64,000 nucleotides of DNA from JANWYT01 sp034437555. GTDB lineage: Bacteria > Chloroflexota > Anaerolineae > Aggregatilineales > Phototrophicaceae. Below the pieces are notes generated by a model that ran no database searches, had not been told where the DNA came from, and saw only the letters and a program-made list of their open reading frames with translations. Shown here piece by piece: positions 1 through 9,124 of this stretch. Positions within the stretch are counted from its first letter, which is position 1. Every line of letters begins with the position of its first letter. A program made the translations under genes and the position numbers. Location: NCBI GenBank assembly GCA_034437555.1, contig DAOTTQ010000044.1:1-64000 (forward strand). The letters run 5' to 3'.

Positions 1-345
1 TCAGATTCAACCAAGATAGAAGACCGCTTATTGCTTTTTTACGCTGTAGAATGTGGGTTAAAGTATTTAGCAATGAGGGATTCGGGTGCGCCTTTCTACA
101 ATAAACTAAAATTAGAAGACGGGCATGATTTTAGTGTCATCATCAAAAAAATTACCACAGTAAAGTTTAATAGTGTTCCAGAAAAGCATTTTCGACTGGT
201 GAGCACTAATGCACCACACTATAAATTCTCCGAGTTACATCAGGCTTGGCGATACCGAATTGAAGTTGAAGAGTTTGAGGAGAGTTTAAGATGGTTGCAA
301 ACCGCATTTCGTAAACTCAACAAGAGTATCAAGGAACTAGAATAA
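1..345 (+). CDS. Partial alpha-helical protein, possibly HEPN-like (5' end outside window)
   Basis: The reading frame is open from base 1 and stops at 343-345, so only the last 114 residues are visible. They are rich in Leu, Lys, Glu and aromatic residues and look mostly alpha-helical. Motifs such as LLFYAVECGLKYLAM followed by a GHDFSVII stretch resemble the helical layout of HEPN proteins. No convincing R-x4-6-H catalytic motif lies in the visible part, so HEPN is only a guess. The stop is one base before the next start (ATG at 347), so the gene is co-transcribed with the two ATPase genes. The DNA is visibly more AT-rich than the window after 3 kb, which suggests transfer. I do not recognise a specific family. 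Confidence 0.6.
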   Translation, partial: SDSTKIEDRLLLFYAVECGLKYLAMRDSGAPFYNKLKLEDGHDFSVIIKKITTVKFNSVPEKHFRLVSTNAPHYKFSELHQAWRYRIEVEEFEESLRWLQTAFRKLNKSIKELE

Positions 346-346
346 A

Positions 347-1573
347 ATGGTATGGATAACTTGGTTAGATGTGCGAGATGATTTGGTAAGCCAACAAGGA
401 TATTTCCCTGAGGGCATCCTTAGCATTAGCACCTTTTGGGATACTTTTCAATTCATCATTAAGCCAAATGCAGAAAGCCTTGTAAAACAATGGCTACAAG
501 AGACATTTTCAGAGAGATATCAACCAGCCGACAATATGTTTGTTTTAGCAGTAGGCACGCTTTCCGTTCAGTTTAAGGTGGTAGATGACACAGAACTAAA
601 AGATTCTGAATTGGAACAAGCCTATTTGCCGTCTTTCGCTAAGCCCAGAACTATCTTTTCTCGCCCCAGCGCCCTTTCTAATGACATAATCGCATTAGAA
701 ACACCCATTGTTGCCTTTCACTCATTTAAGGGCGGTGTTGGGCGCACCTTACAGGCAATGGCGCTCGCTTATGGCTTATCCGAAGCGGGCAAAAAAGTCT
801 TGCTGATTGATGCCGACGTAGAAGCACCGGGTATTAGTTTCTACATCAACAAACCCGACAGAACGATTTCTTATGCAGACTTCTTGGCATTACTATACGG
901 GTGTAGTGAACAAGATGATGGCACGCCTAATTCTGACAGGGTGTTAAACTTTATAAAAGACCAGCTAGAAAATATGCGACAGGGTGATAATTTCTATTTA
1001 ATGCCAGCGCATCGTACCGAGTCTCAAATGCACTCCTTAGAAATTAAACCCGAACATTTAATAAGCAACTTTCACCCGTTTGTTCTTACAGAGCAGATTG
1101 GTTTATTAGGTAAGATATTGGGCGTAGATTATGTCATTGTTGACCTGCGTGCAGGTCTGTCTGAGGTGTCTGCTGGCATTATCCTAGACCCGCGTGTGCA
1201 AATGGTGATGGTCACTACACTCAACCCACAATCTATTGATGGCACAGCTATTTTATGTGAGCTAATCGCAAAGAACATTCAGAATCTAGGCGAGATACAG
1301 TATTTACCTATCATCAGCATTAACCAAATTCCTGATGATATAACAGATGAGGCGTTGTCGTCCGCCCAAGATGTGTTGTTAGTGCCATTTGAAGAAACTA
1401 TGGAAAAGGGTATAGACCCACTACAAATAAGAATTCTTGAATATGGCTACAATCAAAACTTGCGAGTGCTGTCTCGTAGCTTAAGCGATGCGCTATCCCA
1501 AATTAATAATTCGGGTATCGTCCGTCATGTTTTGGAAGGGCTAAAGGACACCATAGAGGAATTAAGCCAATGA
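347..1573 (+). CDS. ParA/MinD-like ATPase with variant P-loop (KGGVGRT)
   Basis: This 408-residue protein has an N-terminal region of about 115 residues that I do not recognise, then a SIMIBI-class P-loop ATPase domain. The deviant Walker A is K128-G-G-V-G-R-T134. The leading signature Lys is kept, but the usual second Lys of KGGVGKT is Arg. It is followed by LLIDADVEAPG (155-162), typical of the ParA/MinD group, and by YVIVDLRAG at the position of the second acidic motif. Proteins with this KGGVGR signature form a recognised variant group of unknown function. The gene starts one base after the preceding stop and overlaps the next gene by 4 bp (ATGA), so the three genes are translated together. 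A switch or assembly role for the cassette is inference. Confidence 0.8.
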   Translation: MVWITWLDVRDDLVSQQGYFPEGILSISTFWDTFQFIIKPNAESLVKQWLQETFSERYQPADNMFVLAVGTLSVQFKVVDDTELKDSELEQAYLPSFAKPRTIFSRPSALSNDIIALETPIVAFHSFKGGVGRTLQAMALAYGLSEAGKKVLLIDADVEAPGISFYINKPDRTISYADFLALLYGCSEQDDGTPNSDRVLNFIKDQLENMRQGDNFYLMPAHRTESQMHSLEIKPEHLISNFHPFVLTEQIGLLGKILGVDYVIVDLRAGLSEVSAGIILDPRVQMVMVTTLNPQSIDGTAILCELIAKNIQNLGEIQYLPIISINQIPDDITDEALSSAQDVLLVPFEETMEKGIDPLQIRILEYGYNQNLRVLSRSLSDALSQINNSGIVRHVLEGLKDTIEELSQ

Positions 1574-2943
1574 GTGAACAAGTGTTTTCATTAGAAGAAA
1601 AAAAACTGTTTCTCGAGTCATTGGAAAAAAAAACCACTATCAACGCAGAAAATGAGCCCGAAGACAGCACATTTTTGGCAACCCCACCTATTAGACAGTT
1701 GGTAGCGCGTAACCGAACACGACTTCCTATTGTGGTTAGTATTGGCGCAAAGGGCGCAGGCAAAACATTCATTTATCGCAAATTACTCCAAAAAGGCAAT
1801 TGGAAAGCGTTTGCTCAGTCTATTGGCGACGATGCACAAGACGCAAAGTTCATTCCCGTGCTTGCCCCTCCCCAAAGAAACAATACGTTGGGCGACGAAG
1901 TAAGAGCGTATTTGAAAGACCAAATGCAAGTCCCAGAAGGCGACATTGCAGACCTCCTAGAAAAAACAAATAACGCCTTAAAAACATCTACACCCAGCAT
2001 TGACACTTGGCTAGATGTGATTGCGTGGAGAGCTAACTTTGAAAAATATGAAGCAGGGGCAGGTCGGCGTTTTGTAAAACACCTTCAGCAAACCGACCAG
2101 CACTATATTGCACTGGTAGATGGCTTAGAGATGTTTACAGATTTTCGTAAAGAACACAACCAGCAGAAAATGATAGAGTCCCTTATTAATGAGTTGCCCA
2201 ATTGGCTTGCCGACCAACCCAAGCGGAACTTGGGGTTGATTGTGTTTATCCGTCAAGACATTGCCACCTATGCCATTCGCTTAAACTTTGGTCAACTTAA
2301 AGAAACTTATCAAGACTATGCGCTTAAGTGGAATGCAGAAGAGGCATTACGCCTATTTGCATTGTTTGCGCGTGAAGCCGATGAGAAGAAGTTTGCATCC
2401 CCTTCTGAAATGCAACGTCCACAACTTAAAGAGGCTCTTTACCCACTTTGGGGCAAAAAACTGGGGCAAAACACCTCACGAGAAGCCGAAAGCGCGCGGT
2501 GGGTGGTTTCTGCGCTCTCTAATTTTAATGGGGACATTCAAGCGCGTGACGTAGTGCAATTGCTGAATACCTGTGCTAAAAAGGGTGCAGAAGAAGCATT
2601 TCCTGACCGATTTATCGCCCCCGATGTTTTAAGAAGAGCCGTTGAAACATGCAGTGAACGCAAGGTAGCTGAGTCGCGAGAAGAAGATGCTATTCTCGGT
2701 GAGTTGTTTGATAAATTGAAAAAGTTTCGTGATGAAATTCGTAGAGTACCCTTTCAAGCTCGCGATGTAAGCGAGCTAAGCGCACAAGAGCTGGCGTTTC
2801 TTGAGGATAGTGGTGTGCTGTATCGGGATGGGGACGACTATTACATGGCAGAAATTTATCGCTATGGGCTTAACTTTGACCAAGCAGTACGCGGTAGGTC
2901 AAGAATTGTTGCCCTTCTAAGGCGTGTAATAGACCTAGACTAG
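1570..2943 (+). CDS. P-loop ATPase with C-terminal winged-helix-like end
   Basis: This 457-residue protein has a clear Walker A, GAKGAGKT (residues 59-66), after a hydrophobic strand. Its Walker B is IALVDGLE (180-187). A strand ending FIRQD (226-230) has an Arg-Asp that could be sensor-like. The C-terminal 100 residues (ELSAQELAFLEDSGVLYRDGDDYY) read like a winged helix, as in Orc1/Cdc6-like and STAND-type ATPases. The layout resembles proteins annotated as the P-loop ATPase Sll1717 family, which I recall as having no assigned function. The start overlaps the stop of the ParA-like gene (ATGA). It is the last gene of the AT-rich cassette, and the next gene is unrelated. A nearby 9-A run (about 1625-1633) is read through normally. 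Confidence 0.8.
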   Translation: MSEQVFSLEEKKLFLESLEKKTTINAENEPEDSTFLATPPIRQLVARNRTRLPIVVSIGAKGAGKTFIYRKLLQKGNWKAFAQSIGDDAQDAKFIPVLAPPQRNNTLGDEVRAYLKDQMQVPEGDIADLLEKTNNALKTSTPSIDTWLDVIAWRANFEKYEAGAGRRFVKHLQQTDQHYIALVDGLEMFTDFRKEHNQQKMIESLINELPNWLADQPKRNLGLIVFIRQDIATYAIRLNFGQLKETYQDYALKWNAEEALRLFALFAREADEKKFASPSEMQRPQLKEALYPLWGKKLGQNTSREAESARWVVSALSNFNGDIQARDVVQLLNTCAKKGAEEAFPDRFIAPDVLRRAVETCSERKVAESREEDAILGELFDKLKKFRDEIRRVPFQARDVSELSAQELAFLEDSGVLYRDGDDYYMAEIYRYGLNFDQAVRGRSRIVALLRRVIDLD

Positions 2944-3014
2944 CATCCCCCCGTACCCCAAGCGTAGGGTTTGCGTGGTGAGGGCGTGGCGTGTAGTATT
3001 ACCAAGAATGAGCG

Positions 3015-3044
3015 TATAATAAGTGTAACGTTTATACCTTACAC
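3015..3044 (+). promoter_or_regulatory. -10 box and inverted repeat before the macroglobulin gene
   Basis: A perfect TATAAT lies at 3015-3020, 40 bp before the start at 3060, without a good -35 box. It is followed directly by the inverted repeat GTGTAA-N10-TTACAC (3023-3044), which would sit over the transcription start and could be an operator or a leader hairpin. AGGGGA upstream of the ATG can serve as ribosome binding site. A regulatory role is inferred from position only. Confidence 0.45.
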
Positions 3045-3059
3045 AGGGGAATTGCGCTC

Positions 3060-6000
3060 ATGACAAAACGCTTTTTTTGGCTAACAATATTTTTACTGCT
3101 TTCGTTGGGGTTGCCTTCGTTAATGGCACAGGAAAGCACCCCAGAAAGCCAAGCCCCGACCAATACGCTGGTCGTCTCGGAGGTGTTTCCCTCTGATGAT
3201 GCCATTATTCCGCTGGACAGCGAGATTCTTATCTTGTTTAACCGTCCCGTTGTCCCGCTGGTCACCAGCCTACAAATGGACACCCTCCCCAATCCGATTG
3301 TGATTGAACCTGCCATAGACGGCAAAGCCGAATGGCTGAATACGTCTATCTTTACGTTTAAGCCCACACTCGGCTTTAGTGGTGGCACACGCTACACCGT
3401 CACCGTGCCAGAAGGCTTGGTGGCGGCAGATGGCACAGTGCTAGAAGAAGGCGCAACCTTCTCGTTTAACACCGAATCCCCTGAAATTACCGAGCTAGTG
3501 CCTGCGCCAAATGATGAAAATATCATCCTAAACCCCAAAATTCAGGTGCGTTTTAGCCAAGATATGAACCGCGAAAGTGTGGAAAATAACTTCACTTTTA
3601 TGGCACAAGACGGCGCAAGCTCCCTCACAGGCACGTTTGAATGGGCAGAAGATAATCGCGGGTTTGCGTTTACGCCCAATGAACGCCTGGAGCTGTCAGC
3701 TGTTTATGAGGTTGCCATTGGTGATGGCGCACAAGGCATTAATGGCGGTGAGTTAGGGGGGACGCGCTCATGGGAATTTAGCACCATCCCCTTCCCCGCC
3801 ATCCTTAGTACCTACCCCACCGATGGTGAAACAGACGTTTACCCTTATGGGAGCGTAACCATTACGTTTGCCTCACCCATGAACATAGAGAGCATAGAAG
3901 AGCGCATCATCATTAGCCCCGAAGTAGCTGCTGTTGAGGGCTATTGGAGCGACTATAGCAATACCTATGAGCTATACTTTGAACGCTATGGCTCGGCACG
4001 CTACACCGTTACCTTAGAGGCAGGCGCAGAAGATATTTATGGCAATGTGCTTAACGAAGGTGTGAGTTTTTCGTTTACCTCTGCGCCGTACGATGCCGAT
4101 TTAAGCCTGCGCGTGCCTCGTGATGTGGGCTTTTATAATGCCTATCGTGAGCCGAGTGGTTTTTACCTTACCCACCTTAACGTGAGCCGTGTGGATTTAG
4201 ATTTTTACAGCGTTCCCACGGACATATTTATAGAACGCCTTCTCGGTGAAAGTTATTACAACCTCACGTATGATTACAAACCCACCGAAGAACAACGTAT
4301 TCAATCATGGAGCATCCCTAACGTTGCCCCGCAAAATGCCACGCGCTTTGAGCTATTGCCATTGGGCGATATTAACAGTGGCGCAAACTTTGCGTGTAAT
4401 GCGCTTGCTCCACGTGCAAAAGTGGGCGATATTGTGCGCGTGCTGGCAGACCCGCCCTTGCGTGCGCGGTCAGAGCCTGTAACGGGCGAAATTCTCAAGC
4501 TCATTTACGCCAATGACCGCATCAAAATTTTGCAAGGACCCGTTTGCGTGGATAACATCGTGTGGTTTGAAGTGCCACTAGGTGACGGGCGCAACGGCTG
4601 GATTGCCGAAAGCTTGGATGAAGAATACTTCATTGAAGTGGCAGAAGCCTCCTCTGTGACCACTTTTACCATTCCCACCGCAGGCGAAAGTAGTACACTG
4701 ACTCCCGGCATTTACTTCTTAGAGGCACAAGCCCCCGAAGTGGCAGAACGTGGCTATCAGTCACAAAAGCACATGATGGTGGTAGGGACTGCCAACCTAA
4801 TGATGAAAACCAGCATGAATGAGGTCACTGTTTGGGCAACCAACGTCCAAACTGGCGAATCATTAGAAGGCGCAACGATTAAGATTTATGGCGAAGGTAG
4901 CAACAACCCTCCCCTTGCACAAGGCGTTACCAATGCAGAAGGTCTTATCAGGCTTGCGCTACCGCGCGCCGAAAGCCTATACAGTAGCCGTATTGCTGTT
5001 TTAGACGATGGCGAAAACTTTGGGGTAGCCTTTAGTGAATGGTCTAATGGGCTAGATGCCTACCAGTTTGGCGTAAATGCGGATTACTTCCCCCGTGATT
5101 ATCGGGTGTATGCCTATACAGACCGCCCCATTTACCGCCCCGACCAGCCCGTTTACTTTAAGGGCATTGTGCGCCAAAAAGACGACATTCGCTATATTGT
5201 AGACCGCGAAATTACGGATGTGCCTGTTAAAATCACGGACTACAACGGCAACATTGTCTTTGATGAGCGCGTTGCTGTGAATGAGTACGGCACGTTTACC
5301 GGCACGTTTAACATCGCACCCGATGCGCCCTTAGGCTATTACTATCTTGATATCACACTTGGCAGTGATGATGACAATTATTCCCGTGAGGGCGGTGGCG
5401 TGAGCTTTATGGTTGCCGAATATCGCGTGCCAGAGTTCCAAGTTACGCTTTCCTCATCTGCGCCAGAAGTGGTACAGGGCGACACCGTCGAAGTACAAAT
5501 CGACAGTCGTTACTTCTTTGGGGGCGCAGTAAGCAACGCTAACGTACTCTATACCGTGATAGCCAGTAACTACAGTTTTGATTACACGGGCAGAAACCGC
5601 TATAGCTTTAACGACATTAACTATGACGGCGGTCCCGACGAGTTCTATGAAGGCACAGGCGAGGTTGCCAGTGGTGAGGAGGTTAGCGATGCCAGCGGTA
5701 TCGTTACGATTAGCTTGCCCGCCACGCTAAAGGATGCCACCCGAAGCCAAACGTTTACCGTAGAAGCCAGCGTTACCGACGAAAGCAACCAGTTTATATC
5801 GGGCAGAACGCAGGTTGTGATACACAAGGGCTTAATTTATGCGGGGGTTCGCCCGCTTAAATACGTTAGCATCGCCGAAGAAACCGCCACCCTAGAGCTG
5901 ATTGCCGTTGATTGGGAAAGCAACCCCATCGCCAACCAAGAAATTGACGTGCGAATTGTTGAGCGTCGTTGGTACTCTGTGCAAGAACAAGGCAGCGATG

Positions 6001-9000
6001 GACGCACCAATTGGACGTGGGAAGTAGAAGAAATCCCCGTTTTAGACGATGGCAAAGCCACCACCAATAGCGAAGGCTTGGCAAACTTTGAGTTTGTGCC
6101 ACCGCTTGGGGGCGTATATAAAGCCTATGTGACCAGTCGTGACAGCGTGGGCAATGAAGTGATTGCCTCTACCACGTTCTGGGTAGCAGGCGAGAACTAT
6201 GTGTCTTGGAGACAACAAAACAGCAACCGCATTGACCTCATTAGCGATAAAGACGACTATCAAATTGGCGATGTGGCAGAAATTCTCATCACCTCCCCCT
6301 ACCAAGGCACAGCAGAAGCCCTCATTACCGTAGAGCGTGACGGGCTTTTAGACTATGAGCGCGTTACCCTAGAGAGCAATTCCTATGTGTATCGCTTGCC
6401 CATTGAAGAAGGCTTTTTGCCCAATGTGTTTGTGGGCGTGCTGTTACTCAAGGGCGTAGACGAAACCAACCCCGTTGCCAGCTTTAGGGCGGGCTATGTC
6501 CAATTGGACGTAGAGACAACACGGCGCGTTATTACCCTAGAGATTGAGTCTGATGTTGACCAAACACAGCCCCAAGACACGGTAACCTATACCATTCGCG
6601 CCACCGATTATGAAGGCAAGCCTGTACAAGCCGAAATCGGCGTGGGGGTCACCGACCTTGCGGTACTGTCGCTGTTACCGTCCAATAGTGAGCCATTGTT
6701 GCCATTCTTCTATGGTCAACAAAGTTTAAGTGTCCGCAATTCGTCCGCACTTACCATTAACGCCGATGCCGTTACCCAAGAAATTTTGGACACCATCAAG
6801 GGCGGTGGCGGTGGCTTCTTAGCCGATGGCTTGGTAGAGATTCGTGGCGAGTTTATTGACACCCCATTCTGGAACGCCACCCTAGAAACCGATGAAAACG
6901 GCGTGCTGGTCTTTGATGTGAAGCTCCCCGACAACCTAACGACATGGCGACTGGATGCACGCGCCATTACAAAATCAAATGAGATGAAAGTGGGGGAAGA
7001 AACGTTTGACATCATCAGCACAAAGCTCCTCATCATCCGCCCCATTACGCCACGCTTCTTCATAAGGGGCGACCAAGCCTCGCTTGCCGCCGTTGTCAAC
7101 AACAACGCCCTTACAGAGCAAGAAGTGGTCGTTACCCTTAATGCCACAGGCGTAACCATCAACAGCCCTCTGTCGCAAACCATCACCATCCCCGCCCAAT
7201 CACGCGGGCGCGTCACATGGGATGTATTGGCAGAGGATGTTACGGCAGTGGTTGCCACCTTCCGCGCCCAAAGTGGTGAATACAACGATGGCTCTATCTC
7301 GCCCGTTAGCCTAGATGACATTGGCACATTGCCTGTGTATCGCTATGATGTTAAAGAGACCGTTGGCACGGCAGGCGTACTCACCACCACCGAAAGCATT
7401 ACAGAAACGCTTCTTATCCCCGATGGGCAAGACATTGGACAAGCAAGCGTTGCGCTTAACATCGACCATTCGCTGGCTTCGTCCGCGCTAGAATCGCTTG
7501 ATAGGCTCATTCTTAACCAATATGCCTATCTCGAGTGGTCAATTAGCTCCATGCGCGTTAGCCTAACCGTCCTTAAAACGCTAAAAGCAGGCAATGTAGA
7601 CAATCCTGCACTACAAACCAAAGCAACAAGCATCGTGAATGATGTCATCCAACGCCTGTATGCACGCCAACAATCCGATGGTGGGTGGGGCTGGAGTGGC
7701 AATCTCACAAGCGATCCAATGACAAGTGCTTATAGTTTATTGGCATTGGCAGAAGCGCGTGACGGTGGCTTTACTGTTTCTAATGAGGTGTTGAAACGGG
7801 CGCAAGAATACCTTAGAACCCAGTTTGTGAATCCCTCATTTAACACCCCCTACTGGCAACTGAATCGCCAAGCCTTCTTGCTTTATACCATGGCGCGTTC
7901 TGGTAGCCCCGATGTGGGACGCACTAACGCCCTCTTTGATGTTTATGAACGCTTGTCACTGTATGGACAAGCCTTGTTAGCGCAAACGCTTTATCTCATC
8001 AACCCCAACGACGCCTCTCGTACAGAAACGCTCGTTAGTGTGTTTATACGGGATGCGAAGCTAAGCGCATCAGGCGCATCATGGGAAGAACGCGGTGAGC
8101 GCGACTATTGGAACTGGAACACAGACACGCGCACCACAGCCATTGTGCTATCCACCTTGCTAAAGCTACGCCCAGAAAGCGAGCTACTGTCCAACGCCGT
8201 CCGTTACTTGGTGGTACAGCGCAAGTCAGATATGTGGGAAACACTGCAAGAAACCACATGGGCTTTGGACGTGCTTTCGGATTGGCTGGTTGTAACAGGC
8301 GAGCTAAACCCCGATTATAGCTATCGCCTAACGCTAGACGGCACGCCCCTAACCCAAGAAACCGCCGTAACTCCCGATAATGCCGATGAAGGGCAACGCT
8401 TCATACTGGATGTACGCGATAACTTGCTTTCGGGCGAAACGCTCATCAACATTGCCCGTACAGGCACAGATGAAGGCGCGTTGTACTATACCGCACGCCT
8501 AACGATAGACTTGCCCGTCCCTGATGTAGAAGCCTTTAGCAATGGCATCTTTGTAGAGCGCCGTTACACGCTAAATGGTGGCGACGGGCAAACACCCATC
8601 ACAGAAGCCAACGCGGGCGACATTGTGGACGTGCGCCTCACCATCATCGTGCCAGATAGCCTAAACTACGTGGTCATCGAAGACCCGTTGCCTGGCGGCG
8701 CAGAAGGCATCAACCCCAACCTAAGCACCAGTACAGTTATCGGTACACGCCCTTCGTTTACCAATAGTAACAACTCGCGGCGATACGGTTGGGGCTGGTG
8801 GTGGTTTAGCAATATCGAGTTCCGCGATGAAAAAGTGGTACTCACTGCGCCCTACCTGCCCAGAGGCACCTACGAATTTAAATATTCCATGCGTGCCAGC
8901 GTGGCAGGGGTATATAACGTTATCCCCACCACCGCCCAAGAAGTGTACTTCCCCGAAGTATATGGGCGCAGTAATGGCAGTGCGTTTACGATTAAAGAGT

Positions 9001-9002
9001 AG
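3060..9002 (+). CDS. Alpha-2-macroglobulin family secreted protein, thioester-less, with Ig-like and SH3b domains
   Basis: This 1980-residue protein has a signal peptide (residues 1-23, cleavage after SLMA). Three Ig-like (Big_5-type) repeats follow at about 36-140, 145-245 and 250-345. An SH3b-like domain at about 445-530 (RARSEPVTGEILKLI...WFEVPLG) is inserted before macroglobulin domains with the A2M signatures DRPIYRPDQPVYFKG and TTWRLDARAITKSN. The C-terminal half contains the helical thioester-domain repeats (QSDGGWGWSG, SAYSLLALAEA) and a final receptor-binding-type beta domain. Where the CxEQ thioester is expected the sequence is Y1490-L-E-W, so no covalent trapping is predicted. Bacterial A2Ms are thought to trap attacking proteases at the cell surface and often sit beside pbpC, but no pbpC is here. 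It stands alone between the AT-rich cassette and a terminator. Confidence 0.9.
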   Translation: MTKRFFWLTIFLLLSLGLPSLMAQESTPESQAPTNTLVVSEVFPSDDAIIPLDSEILILFNRPVVPLVTSLQMDTLPNPIVIEPAIDGKAEWLNTSIFTFKPTLGFSGGTRYTVTVPEGLVAADGTVLEEGATFSFNTESPEITELVPAPNDENIILNPKIQVRFSQDMNRESVENNFTFMAQDGASSLTGTFEWAEDNRGFAFTPNERLELSAVYEVAIGDGAQGINGGELGGTRSWEFSTIPFPAILSTYPTDGETDVYPYGSVTITFASPMNIESIEERIIISPEVAAVEGYWSDYSNTYELYFERYGSARYTVTLEAGAEDIYGNVLNEGVSFSFTSAPYDADLSLRVPRDVGFYNAYREPSGFYLTHLNVSRVDLDFYSVPTDIFIERLLGESYYNLTYDYKPTEEQRIQSWSIPNVAPQNATRFELLPLGDINSGANFACNALAPRAKVGDIVRVLADPPLRARSEPVTGEILKLIYANDRIKILQGPVCVDNIVWFEVPLGDGRNGWIAESLDEEYFIEVAEASSVTTFTIPTAGESSTLTPGIYFLEAQAPEVAERGYQSQKHMMVVGTANLMMKTSMNEVTVWATNVQTGESLEGATIKIYGEGSNNPPLAQGVTNAEGLIRLALPRAESLYSSRIAVLDDGENFGVAFSEWSNGLDAYQFGVNADYFPRDYRVYAYTDRPIYRPDQPVYFKGIVRQKDDIRYIVDREITDVPVKITDYNGNIVFDERVAVNEYGTFTGTFNIAPDAPLGYYYLDITLGSDDDNYSREGGGVSFMVAEYRVPEFQVTLSSSAPEVVQGDTVEVQIDSRYFFGGAVSNANVLYTVIASNYSFDYTGRNRYSFNDINYDGGPDEFYEGTGEVASGEEVSDASGIVTISLPATLKDATRSQTFTVEASVTDESNQFISGRTQVVIHKGLIYAGVRPLKYVSIAEETATLELIAVDWESNPIANQEIDVRIVERRWYSVQEQGSDGRTNWTWEVEEIPVLDDGKATTNSEGLANFEFVPPLGGVYKAYVTSRDSVGNEVIASTTFWVAGENYVSWRQQNSNRIDLISDKDDYQIGDVAEILITSPYQGTAEALITVERDGLLDYERVTLESNSYVYRLPIEEGFLPNVFVGVLLLKGVDETNPVASFRAGYVQLDVETTRRVITLEIESDVDQTQPQDTVTYTIRATDYEGKPVQAEIGVGVTDLAVLSLLPSNSEPLLPFFYGQQSLSVRNSSALTINADAVTQEILDTIKGGGGGFLADGLVEIRGEFIDTPFWNATLETDENGVLVFDVKLPDNLTTWRLDARAITKSNEMKVGEETFDIISTKLLIIRPITPRFFIRGDQASLAAVVNNNALTEQEVVVTLNATGVTINSPLSQTITIPAQSRGRVTWDVLAEDVTAVVATFRAQSGEYNDGSISPVSLDDIGTLPVYRYDVKETVGTAGVLTTTESITETLLIPDGQDIGQASVALNIDHSLASSALESLDRLILNQYAYLEWSISSMRVSLTVLKTLKAGNVDNPALQTKATSIVNDVIQRLYARQQSDGGWGWSGNLTSDPMTSAYSLLALAEARDGGFTVSNEVLKRAQEYLRTQFVNPSFNTPYWQLNRQAFLLYTMARSGSPDVGRTNALFDVYERLSLYGQALLAQTLYLINPNDASRTETLVSVFIRDAKLSASGASWEERGERDYWNWNTDTRTTAIVLSTLLKLRPESELLSNAVRYLVVQRKSDMWETLQETTWALDVLSDWLVVTGELNPDYSYRLTLDGTPLTQETAVTPDNADEGQRFILDVRDNLLSGETLINIARTGTDEGALYYTARLTIDLPVPDVEAFSNGIFVERRYTLNGGDGQTPITEANAGDIVDVRLTIIVPDSLNYVVIEDPLPGGAEGINPNLSTSTVIGTRPSFTNSNNSRRYGWGWWWFSNIEFRDEKVVLTAPYLPRGTYEFKYSMRASVAGVYNVIPTTAQEVYFPEVYGRSNGSAFTIKE

Positions 9003-9016
9003 CACAAAAGCATAAA

Positions 9017-9053
9017 AAACACGGCGGAGCTTTATCGCTCTACCGTGTTTCTA
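9017..9053 (+). terminator. Hairpin after the macroglobulin gene
   Basis: Arms AAACACGG (9017-9024) and CCGTGTTT (9043-9050), extended by GAGC/GCTC (9027-9030 / 9037-9040) around a TTTATC loop, lie 15 bp after the macroglobulin stop. This is the first of two hairpins in the convergent gap. Confidence 0.6.
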
Positions 9054-9061
9054 TCACAATA

Positions 9062-9099
9062 AAAAAAGCCCCCAATGCTACGGCAAAAGGGGCTTTTTT
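9062..9099. terminator. Bidirectional terminator, copy 1 of a shared-loop family
   Basis: Arms AAAAAAGCCCC (9062-9072) and GGGGCTTTTTT (9089-9099) enclose a loop containing AATGCTACGGCAAA. A-runs and T-runs on the two sides allow termination of both the macroglobulin gene (+) and the Uma2 gene (-). The same 14-nt loop, inverted, occurs in the terminators at 9889 and, with two changes, at 10909. Confidence 0.8.
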
Positions 9100-9100
9100 G

Positions 9101-9124
9101 GGCTTAAACGCTTAGTTTTTCTTG
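9101..9124. repeat. 24-bp direct repeat, copy 1 (3' end of Uma2 gene)
   Basis: These 24 bases are identical to 10949-10972. They overlap the last codons and stop of the Uma2 gene. In the other copy they overlap the last codons and stop of the epoxide-hydrolase-like gene, but in another reading frame. Each copy lies just beside a shared-loop terminator. Confidence 0.75.

Noticed and set aside
1570..2943. NACHT or other STAND defence protein
   Set aside because: A Walker A and a winged-helix-like end are present, but no NACHT signature or C-terminal sensor repeats could be seen, so only P-loop ATPase is claimed.
8721..9005. Small open frames on both strands at the end of the macroglobulin gene
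   Set aside because: They lie within a well-supported coding region and show no ribosome site or recognisable protein. They are shadows of codon bias.
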